Both the position numbers and the translations under genes were made by a program. Shown here one piece after another: positions 18,055-24,603 of a DNA stretch of 48,271 nucleotides. Source of the stretch: Lactiplantibacillus plantarum EGD-AQ4 (GTDB taxonomy: Bacteria > Bacillota > Bacilli > Lactobacillales > Lactobacillaceae). Under the pieces are notes generated by a model. It saw only the letters and a program-made list of their open reading frames with translations, searched no databases and had not been told where the DNA came from. The stretch is taken from assembly GCF_000463075.2 (NCBI RefSeq), contig NZ_AVAQ01000016.1, positions 1-48,271 on the forward strand, given 5' to 3'. Within the stretch, counting starts at the first letter, position 1. Each line of letters opens with the position of its first letter.

Positions 18055-18816
18055 ATGGTAAAGAATAAAGCAGAAGAGCGGCAACAAAAAATTGTTAATC
18101 TAATCACAGAGCAAGGTACGATGCGTATCGCTGATCTCGCAACACAGTTTAACGTTTCACGTGAAACAATCCGACGTGATCTGCATGAACTGGATAAATC
18201 TGGTGTGGTAAAAAAGTGGTACGGTGCTGTAATGCCCGCTCAAGATTTTAGCGATGCTCCAGTAGCACAGCGCATGCATGAGAACGAATCCGTTAAAATC
18301 AAAATCTGTCAAAAAGCCTTGAGTTTATTAGCACCCCATTCACTGATATTCATCGATGCAGGTAGCACGCTACAAACATTTGCCAAAATTTTAAGCGACT
18401 ATCGAGATTTCACCGTAATCACTAATTCTTTTCCCGTCGTCAATGAATTGGCCGATAGCAATAACTCGATTATCAGTGTCGGCGGCAGTTACGATCCTCT
18501 CACCGCCTCCACAATTGGCAGTCAAGCATTGAATTTCATAGACAAAATAAAAATTAATTACGCCCTATTAGGCACTTCTGGATTTGCAGAACACCAAGGC
18601 CCTACGATCAACAGTTTTGATGGTAGCGAAATTAAAAAGAAAATTATTGAGAATAGTCGCGTGAATATTGTACTGGCCGACAGCTCCAAGGCCAGTTACT
18701 CTTCATTAACGCAATATACTGACTGGCATAACATCGATTACTTGGTCACGGATAAAAATTTACCGCCAAAGATCGAAAGCAACCTTAGTAAATTAACCGA
18801 TGTCATTATTGCTTAG
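18055..18816 (+). CDS. DeoR-family regulator of the hexitol/HPS-PHI module
   Basis: 253-residue DeoR regulator. An N-terminal helix-turn-helix (RIADLATQFNVSRETIRRDLHELDKSG) is followed by a DeoRC sugar-phosphate sensor domain (LIFIDAGSTLQTFAKIL, VITNSFPVVNEL, LADSSKAS). AAAGGA lies nine bases before the ATG at 18055; a TTG extension to 18037 overlaps that site and is rejected. It lies between the divergent hxlAB operon and the PTS/dehydrogenase operon. It probably controls both in response to a phosphorylated intermediate; this is inferred from position and shared motifs. Confidence 0.88.
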   Translation: MVKNKAEERQQKIVNLITEQGTMRIADLATQFNVSRETIRRDLHELDKSGVVKKWYGAVMPAQDFSDAPVAQRMHENESVKIKICQKALSLLAPHSLIFIDAGSTLQTFAKILSDYRDFTVITNSFPVVNELADSNNSIISVGGSYDPLTASTIGSQALNFIDKIKINYALLGTSGFAEHQGPTINSFDGSEIKKKIIENSRVNIVLADSSKASYSSLTQYTDWHNIDYLVTDKNLPPKIESNLSKLTDVIIA

Positions 18817-18843
18817 CTAACATTTATCACTTTATATGCAACG

Positions 18844-18890
18844 AGACGAGCCTCATGGAAACAATGTGTTTTCATGAGGCTCGTCTTTTT
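18844..18890 (+). terminator. Terminator after the DeoR gene
   Basis: AGACGAGCCTCATG and CATGAGGCTCGTCT form a 14-bp perfect stem with further pairing of AAA/TTT in the loop, ending in TTTTT on the + strand. Confidence 0.88.
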
Positions 18891-18912
18891 ACACGCATAC
18901 TTCTAGCTGTAA

Positions 18913-20070
18913 CTATCCTTTACTAATCTGTTCGTAATCGTCGCTGATAACCGCAACAATTCTACTATCTACTGGCTGTTGTGTATATTTTGCAACAGTC
19001 TCCTTAATTCCATTTTGTTCAATAGAAGTTTGAATCTCAACCGCCTGCTGATCTTCAGAATTTTGAAAATGGAAACCATACGCCGCACCACGTAACAAGT
19101 GTTCATTAGCTAATTTGTACGCCTCACACTGCAATGCAGGTCCAATAATTCGATCATTTGCCGCTAATTTCCTAATTGGTTCACGGCCAACTCGCTCAAC
19201 TGGATCTGACAACCCAGGTGTTGTCATCCGCTTAACAAACATTTTATTCATATAAGTGACCAATGTCGTATGCTCAAATCCATATTTCTTCTCTAAGGCA
19301 CCGGCTGATTCCATCATTGCAGCCTTAACCTGTTCTAACAGTTGGGGATCCTTCAACACCTCTTGTACCGTCTTATAACCGTGTGCTTGGCCTAAATAGG
19401 CACTAATGGCATGTCCACAATTGATCATATAAATTTTACGTTGTAGATACATCTCTAGATTGTCGACATACTCAGCGTTTTTAATCGGTTGAGTATTGGT
19501 ATCGGCTAACTTATTTTTTTCAATTGCCAGTTCATATGCATCACCAATTTCAATCCCATCTTTTCCATGGTGATGTCCATCAAACACGACCCTATCAACT
19601 GCCGTATTCGGATAGACCCCGACTTCGTTCAACTCGTCTGCCGTAATCTCACCAGTTGCCAGCATTGCTTTGACTAGAATATTCGTCCCCATCATTGCAT
19701 TTTCACACGCCATCACTGTAATCTTAGGCTTGTGGGCTCCAACTCGCCGTTTGAGTCCCTTGGCAATTAACGGTGCAACCTTATCCAAATTAGTTGCCAT
19801 TACAGAAGTCGTCACTACTTCCGCCTCTTGAATCGCATTCACTACTTTATCAGCTTCATTGATAGTGGAATACGCGTCTACATCATCAATTAATTGCTCA
19901 TCATAATTATGATCAATTAAAAACAGCGTATATTGTTGATCCTTCTTTAACGTATCAATTGTTTCTTGGACAACATCCGCAAAAACAACATGGTAACCCG
20001 TCTGATGTAACAAATTCGCGATAAAGCCACGTCCAATTTTTCCTGCTCCAAAATGTACTGCAAATGCCAT
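18913..20070 (-). CDS. mtlD: Mannitol-1-phosphate 5-dehydrogenase family hexitol-phosphate dehydrogenase
   Basis: 385-residue polyol-specific long-chain dehydrogenase. The NAD-binding loop is HFGAGKIGRGFIANLL. The catalytic region includes NCGHAISAYLGQ, preceded by QRKIYMI, and PGLSDPVERVGREPIRKL follows. Length equals that of MtlD (about 380). The start at 20070 has GGAGG nine bases upstream; the ATG at 20079 would touch the Shine-Dalgarno. It is the second gene after the PTS EIICBA. By family it oxidises mannitol 1-phosphate to fructose 6-phosphate. Because the transporter motif is altered and HPS/PHI are adjacent, another hexitol phosphate, or oxidation leading to 3-hexulose 6-phosphate, is also possible. 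Confidence 0.82.
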   Translation of the reverse strand: MAFAVHFGAGKIGRGFIANLLHQTGYHVVFADVVQETIDTLKKDQQYTLFLIDHNYDEQLIDDVDAYSTINEADKVVNAIQEAEVVTTSVMATNLDKVAPLIAKGLKRRVGAHKPKITVMACENAMMGTNILVKAMLATGEITADELNEVGVYPNTAVDRVVFDGHHHGKDGIEIGDAYELAIEKNKLADTNTQPIKNAEYVDNLEMYLQRKIYMINCGHAISAYLGQAHGYKTVQEVLKDPQLLEQVKAAMMESAGALEKKYGFEHTTLVTYMNKMFVKRMTTPGLSDPVERVGREPIRKLAANDRIIGPALQCEAYKLANEHLLRGAAYGFHFQNSEDQQAVEIQTSIEQNGIKETVAKYTQQPVDSRIVAVISDDYEQISKG

Positions 20071-20096
20071 ACCAATCATCCTCCAAGTTGAGACTT

Positions 20097-21998
20097 CTAG
20101 TGATTAATGTCTAAAATATCAATGATTTGCTGCTTGTCTGTTGCCGTACGTAACTTGTCAATATTCCCTTCTTCCGTCAGTGATTGTGCAATCTTCCCTA
20201 ATAATTGAATGTGTTCTTCGCCTTTTCCTGCAAGACCAACGATTAAATAAACTTTGTTTCCATCAAAATCGACACCTTGAGGTACTTGAATAAAGCAGAT
20301 ACCAGAATGCTTGATTGAATCTGACATCGTTAGGCCATGTGGGAGAGCGACACCATTTCCCATGTAGACCGATACATCTTCATCACGAGCAAACATTTCT
20401 TTCCGATATTCAGAACTAGCATACCCACCAGCAATTAGTAAATCCGCACAAGCGTTAATTGCTTCTTCTTTGTTACGAAAACTAACATCTAAAACAATAT
20501 TTTTCTTTGGCATAATATTTGCATCCGTCGTACCAACGGATTGATCATCTAATCCATCGTTGGCCGTTGGCATTTCAGTTGATGGATCTTGCGCAAACAT
20601 TTTACCTATTGTGGCTACGATACTCTTGTATTCACCACGATCCATGAAATTTTTAACTGTTAAAATCGTTAATTGGTCCTTACTCATCATATGTGCGCGC
20701 TCTTTTAGATTGTTATTGGTCACAATTAAGTCAGCGTGATCGACTTCCTCACCAATTTTCGCAATAGCCATATGATCGACTTGTGGATCCATCCCCTTCT
20801 TTTGTAATTCTGCACTCAATATTGAAGCTCCCATTGCAGAAGACCCCATCCCAGCATCACATGCAAAAATAATGCGTTGTAAAGGTTTACCTAAATACTT
20901 AATATCCGCCGGAATAGCTTCCACAACGTCATCACTTGCCATTTCAGTTGCATTTTGACTATCATCAACATCAACTGGCTGGTGTGAAAACTTTAAGATT
21001 GCACCAGTCACCACAAAGGACACAACGCAGGCACCAAAATATGCCACCGTATTAACTAGCACACTGTCCTTAGGCGTCATCATATAAAATGCAAAAACTG
21101 AGCCTGGCGAAACTGGGCCGACTGTTCCCCCATGGAATATTGACAAAACAGTTAGTGAAAAAATATTCCCCGCCATTGGTCCTAAAATCGTTAACGGCAT
21201 CATCAAGCAGTATGGGAAGCAAACTTCAGCAATACCACCTAAAAACATGATTACCGCAGCGCCAGGCGCTGTCCGCTTTGCCACACCTTTTCCAAAAACT
21301 GAAAAGGCCAATACTAGTCCAAGCCAAATTGCACCATTAGCTTCAACTAGGAATAGTATGGATTTCCCAGCATCAGCGGCTTGTTGCAAGCCGAGTGGTA
21401 CCATTATTCCGTGATTAATGGCATTATTTAAAAACAAAATTTGAGCTGGTTGTACAAGTAAGCTGGTCAATGGTAAGATATCATGCTTCATCATGATATT
21501 AACGCCAGCAGATAAGAAGTTTTGGATACTCGTTATGATCGGTGCTACAGCCAAGAATCCAATAATCACAAGTAAAAAGCCGATAATTCCTAACGAAAAA
21601 TTATCAATCAGCATCTCCAGGCCTGGTTTTATGTGACCTTTGACTTTTTGATCAAATTTGCGCAACAACAGCGCTCCTACAGGCCCCATGATCATTCCGC
21701 CGACTAACATGGTCACATTTGAACCAACCACAACTCCGAGCGTTGCAAATGCACCAATTACACCACCTCTACGCCCATAAATATTCGCACCGGCAGTATA
21801 GCCGATCAAAGTTGGTAATAGATAGGTTATAATAGGCGAAACCAAGCTATTTAATAGTTTATTTGGCATCCAACCGGTTGGAATAAATAACGCGGCTAGT
21901 AACCCCCAACCAATAAATACACCGATATTTGGCATCACCATGTCACTCAGAGTCGCACCAAACTTTTGTACTCTTGCTTGGATAGCTTTAAGATCCAT
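20097..21998 (-). CDS. PTS EIICBA of the mannitol (Fru) family, substrate uncertain
   Basis: 633-residue full-length EIICBA. The membrane IIC part spans residues 1 to about 340 (MVMPNIGVFIGWGLLAALFIPTGW; NNAINHGIMVPLG). The IIB site is Cys380 (FACDAGMGSSAMGAS), and the IIA phosphorylation site is His554 (VALPHG), the same number as in E. coli MtlA. The substrate motif is GIAE at 255-258 where E. coli MtlA has GIHE, and EANGAIWLG replaces EANPGPGMG. The Glu is kept but the neighbouring His is Ala, so the substrate may be a hexitol other than mannitol. It imports and phosphorylates the polyol. It is first in an operon with the dehydrogenase, behind a consensus promoter, an inverted repeat and a cre-like box. 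Confidence 0.88.
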   Translation of the reverse strand: MDLKAIQARVQKFGATLSDMVMPNIGVFIGWGLLAALFIPTGWMPNKLLNSLVSPIITYLLPTLIGYTAGANIYGRRGGVIGAFATLGVVVGSNVTMLVGGMIMGPVGALLLRKFDQKVKGHIKPGLEMLIDNFSLGIIGFLLVIIGFLAVAPIITSIQNFLSAGVNIMMKHDILPLTSLLVQPAQILFLNNAINHGIMVPLGLQQAADAGKSILFLVEANGAIWLGLVLAFSVFGKGVAKRTAPGAAVIMFLGGIAEVCFPYCLMMPLTILGPMAGNIFSLTVLSIFHGGTVGPVSPGSVFAFYMMTPKDSVLVNTVAYFGACVVSFVVTGAILKFSHQPVDVDDSQNATEMASDDVVEAIPADIKYLGKPLQRIIFACDAGMGSSAMGASILSAELQKKGMDPQVDHMAIAKIGEEVDHADLIVTNNNLKERAHMMSKDQLTILTVKNFMDRGEYKSIVATIGKMFAQDPSTEMPTANDGLDDQSVGTTDANIMPKKNIVLDVSFRNKEEAINACADLLIAGGYASSEYRKEMFARDEDVSVYMGNGVALPHGLTMSDSIKHSGICFIQVPQGVDFDGNKVYLIVGLAGKGEEHIQLLGKIAQSLTEEGNIDKLRTATDKQQIIDILDINH

Positions 21999-22021
21999 TT
22001 ACGTCCCCTTCTTCCTAGTAA

Positions 22022-22036
22022 ATAAAGCGCTTTCAT
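22022..22036 (-). promoter_or_regulatory. cre-like box in the PTS leader
   Basis: ATGAAAGCGCTTTAT on the minus strand matches the CcpA consensus except for A in place of the last C. It lies in the untranslated leader, about 25 bases before the start codon. Confidence 0.6.
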
Positions 22037-22095
22037 TTATTGACAGTCGCAATCCTCCCACAGTTAAAGACTTTATATGTTGATTTTCATCTGCT

Positions 22096-22124
22096 ATTAT
22101 AATGCCAATATGTTGTTTTTTCAA
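22096..22124 (-). promoter_or_regulatory. Promoter of the hexitol PTS operon
   Basis: TTGAAA (22119-22124) and a perfect TATAAT (22096-22101) are 17 bases apart on the minus strand. Confidence 0.8.
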
Positions 22125-22148
22125 CTTTATTTTTGTTAAAAACAACAT
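22110..22148. promoter_or_regulatory. Inverted repeat overlapping the PTS promoter, candidate operator
   Basis: ATGTTGTTTTT (22110-22120) and AAAAACAACAT (22138-22148) are perfect 11-bp arms around a 17-base spacer, covering the -35 box. A related AAAATGTTG stretch occurs upstream of hxlA, so the DeoR protein is the likely binder. The rest of the 21999-22323 gap (about 22150-22272) holds nothing recognisable. Confidence 0.6.
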
Positions 22149-22272
22149 TTTATGACAAAGAATACATTTTTCTTGACTTAGCATCTAACATACTCATAGC
22201 GAACTTTAAATACGCTAGGTTAACATAGCGACTCGAAATGAATTTTTTTGATTCTGAATTAAAGGTGCGCAC

Positions 22273-22304
22273 AAAAAAAGCCAGCTTCCCTCAGAAACTG
22301 ACTT
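22273..22304 (-). terminator. Terminator of the GH125-GH38-ROK-GH1 operon
   Basis: On the minus strand AAGTCAGTTTC pairs with GGAAGCTGGCTT (11 bp with G-T pairs), followed by seven T residues. It lies just after the GH1 stop. Confidence 0.8.
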
Positions 22305-22323
22305 AAATACAACCTTATTTCAC

Positions 22324-23709
22324 CTAAAACCCATTCCGTCTCCCCGTCGCCGCAAACCATCCCGCTGACTTTTTCAGCGTCTTAGTTTGGGTGTGAATAT
22401 CATCGCGAATCAAGCCATATCGATTATGATAGGCATGATTCCACGACCAGCAGTCAATGCCACTCCAGACAAAGTAGCCTTGGCAATTTGAACCAGCTTC
22501 AATTCCCTTTGCTAACGCCGTTAGATGGGCCTTCATGAAATCAATACGGTAGTCATCTTGGACAACGCCGTGCTCATCCATAAACCGCTCTTCACCGGCG
22601 ACACCCATGCCATTCTCAGAAATTAACCACGGAATATTACCATAATTCTCTTGAATGTTTTGGGCGATGTCCGTCATTGCCTGCGGGTAAATCTCCCAGC
22701 CACGATCAACGTTCATAATGCGCCCTGGTAGCTCGTATTCTTTGAAATAAATATCTGGCATCCATGGCTGCAGACTCTTCGGACTGATATCTGGACGTTG
22801 AACACGGAACGGATGATAGTAATTCACGCCTAAATAATCAACTGGATTAGCTGCAATAATCGCAAGCTCTTGTGGTGTCGCATCCCATAAGACACCATCT
22901 GCAGCCAAGCGATCGACTAGTGGTTGTGGAAACTGCCCCAATACGGCTGGATCAAGGAATAATTTGTTGGACCACAATTCGGCAAATTCAGCCGCAGCTT
23001 GATCAGCAGGATCCTCTGAAGCCGCATACGCTGGTGTCAGATTCAAGATGATGCCAATTTGCTTATTCGCCCCAGGATAGATTTCATGGAACCGAGCCAC
23101 AGCTTTGGCGGAGGCCAAGTTCATGTTATACGCAACTTGGACTGCTTTGGGGCCATCAATCACCTGCGGATAATGCCAGCCATACAGGTATTGACCATCA
23201 ACGACGACTTTGGGTTCATTGAACGTGAACCAATGATCGACTCGGTCACCAAATAGCTTGAAGCATTGTTCAGCAAACTTAACAAACAGCTCAACAACGT
23301 GCTTCGACTCCCAACCATGATACTTGTCATAGAGTTCGACCGGCAAATCAAAATGATGCAAATTAATGTACGGTGTAATATGATGTGCCAACATGGCATC
23401 GATCACGCGGTTATAGAAGGCAACGCCATCCTGGTTCAAGCTCGCTGTTTCAAAATCATCAATCAGCCTAGTCCACTGAATTGAAGTTCGCAGGCCTTGA
23501 ATACCAGCTTGTGCCATCAGCGCGAGATCTTGTTCATAATCATTGAAAAAGTTCGAGGCCGTATCCGGTCCAACACCCTGATCAAATTGTTCAGGCTCCG
23601 TTGCAAACCAATAATCAAAGACATTCTGATGTTGCTTATGAAAATTACCTTCCGTCTGCGGGCCAGATGTCGCGGCTCCCCAGACAAAATTAGTGGGAAA
23701 AGTTACCAT
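22324..23709 (-). CDS. GH1 beta-glycosidase; candidate Man-beta-GlcNAc cleaving enzyme
   Basis: 461-residue cytoplasmic family 1 glycosidase. The acid/base is Glu165 (TFNEPK) and the nucleophile Glu365 (ISENGMG); FVWGAATSGPQTEG opens the barrel and LHHFDLP is the conserved loop. Typical 6-phospho-beta-glycosidases carry Ser-x6-Lys-x-Tyr near the C-terminus. Here the stretch is CWSWNHAYHNRYGL, so the Ser and Tyr are kept but the Lys position is Asn. No PTS permease is in this operon, so an unphosphorylated beta-glycoside is likely. As the last gene after GH125, GH38 and a ROK kinase it could split the core Man-beta-1,4-GlcNAc unit. Its 6-phospho-beta-glucosidase resemblance means annotation pipelines may label it so. 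Confidence 0.85.
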   Translation of the reverse strand: MVTFPTNFVWGAATSGPQTEGNFHKQHQNVFDYWFATEPEQFDQGVGPDTASNFFNDYEQDLALMAQAGIQGLRTSIQWTRLIDDFETASLNQDGVAFYNRVIDAMLAHHITPYINLHHFDLPVELYDKYHGWESKHVVELFVKFAEQCFKLFGDRVDHWFTFNEPKVVVDGQYLYGWHYPQVIDGPKAVQVAYNMNLASAKAVARFHEIYPGANKQIGIILNLTPAYAASEDPADQAAAEFAELWSNKLFLDPAVLGQFPQPLVDRLAADGVLWDATPQELAIIAANPVDYLGVNYYHPFRVQRPDISPKSLQPWMPDIYFKEYELPGRIMNVDRGWEIYPQAMTDIAQNIQENYGNIPWLISENGMGVAGEERFMDEHGVVQDDYRIDFMKAHLTALAKGIEAGSNCQGYFVWSGIDCWSWNHAYHNRYGLIRDDIHTQTKTLKKSAGWFAATGRRNGF

Positions 23710-23721
23710 GCTTGTTTCCTC

Positions 23722-24603
23722 CTACACCTGCTGGGACTGTTCAAAATCAACGGCAGCCCCACGCAGATTAGCTTCATCCGTATACTGACACAATGCGAGC
23801 TCAGGCTTTAACGTCGCAATTTCAACTTGCTCATAGATTCCAGCTAATGCCCGCTGAATCCCTGGAATCAAGTCTGGGTTATTTGAAACACCGCCGCCGA
23901 GAATAATCTTTTCTGGATCAAAACTATATTGCAAATTGAAAATGCCTTGAGCCAACGCGTCATACATAGTCTCAATTTCGTGGCGGGCTGCAATATCACC
24001 CGCATCCGCCAACTGATACAACTGTTGGCCCGATAATGCACCCGTTTGACCGGTGATTTCCTGATAGCGGCGAATCGCATTCGGAACGGTCCCTAATTCA
24101 CTCAACGTACCAGTTGCATCGATCTTCGTGTAACCAAATTCACCACCGAATAGATGCGCGCCATGCCAGATTTGATGGTTGAAAATTAACGCGCCACCGA
24201 CACCCGTACCGATCACGAGGAAGGCTAAGCTTGCTGCACCTCGTCCAGCACCAGTGGTTGCTTCCGCCAACGCCGCGCAATTCGCATCATTCTCAATACT
24301 GACTGGCAAGCCGAACAGTGCCATCAATTCGGCTTGAATCGGAAAATTATGAATGTATGGAATCGCGCTCGCACCCTCGATCACACCCGTGGCTTTATTC
24401 ACGGATCCTGGCGAACTAATACCGACGCCCACAATGTCCGCTTGTGCCTTCATCGCGTTAACTTCTCGCTGCAACAAGTCCATAAATGCCGCCTTAGTTG
24501 TCGGCGTTGCAATCGCATGGTGGGACATCAACGTGGCGTCTTGCCAAATTGCAAATTTAATCGAAGTGCCACCAATATCGATCAATCCTAATGGGGCCAT
24601 CAT
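23722..24603 (-). CDS. ROK-family sugar kinase of the N-glycan operon
   Basis: 293-residue ROK protein with no DNA-binding domain, so a kinase rather than a repressor. The ATP loop is LIDIGGTSIKFAIW, the catalytic Asp is in IENDANCAALAE, and IGTGVGGALIF follows. The zinc-binding His-Cys cluster of many ROK kinases is reduced; GGEFGY takes the usual place. The ATG overlaps the GH38 stop codon (ATGATGG); the second ATG at 24600 is equally possible. It probably phosphorylates mannose or GlcNAc released by neighbouring glycosidases, as the ROK gene in the equivalent pneumococcal cluster is thought to do. The sugar is not proven. Confidence 0.87.
   Translation of the reverse strand: MMAPLGLIDIGGTSIKFAIWQDATLMSHHAIATPTTKAAFMDLLQREVNAMKAQADIVGVGISSPGSVNKATGVIEGASAIPYIHNFPIQAELMALFGLPVSIENDANCAALAEATTGAGRGAASLAFLVIGTGVGGALIFNHQIWHGAHLFGGEFGYTKIDATGTLSELGTVPNAIRRYQEITGQTGALSGQQLYQLADAGDIAARHEIETMYDALAQGIFNLQYSFDPEKIILGGGVSNNPDLIPGIQRALAGIYEQVEIATLKPELALCQYTDEANLRGAAVDFEQSQQV

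Noticed and set aside
18913-21998. A plain mannitol operon (mtlA-mtlD)
   Set aside because: Family assignment is sound, but the GIAE motif and the joint context with hxlAB and a DeoR regulator, in place of an MtlR regulator, make the mannitol substrate unproven.
22324-23709. Routine label of 6-phospho-beta-glucosidase
   Set aside because: The phosphate-contact Lys position is Asn and no PTS permease is linked. The possibility is kept as an alternative only.
23722-24603. ROK protein as a transcriptional repressor (NagC/XylR type)
   Set aside because: It lacks the N-terminal helix-turn-helix and begins directly with the ATP-binding loop.
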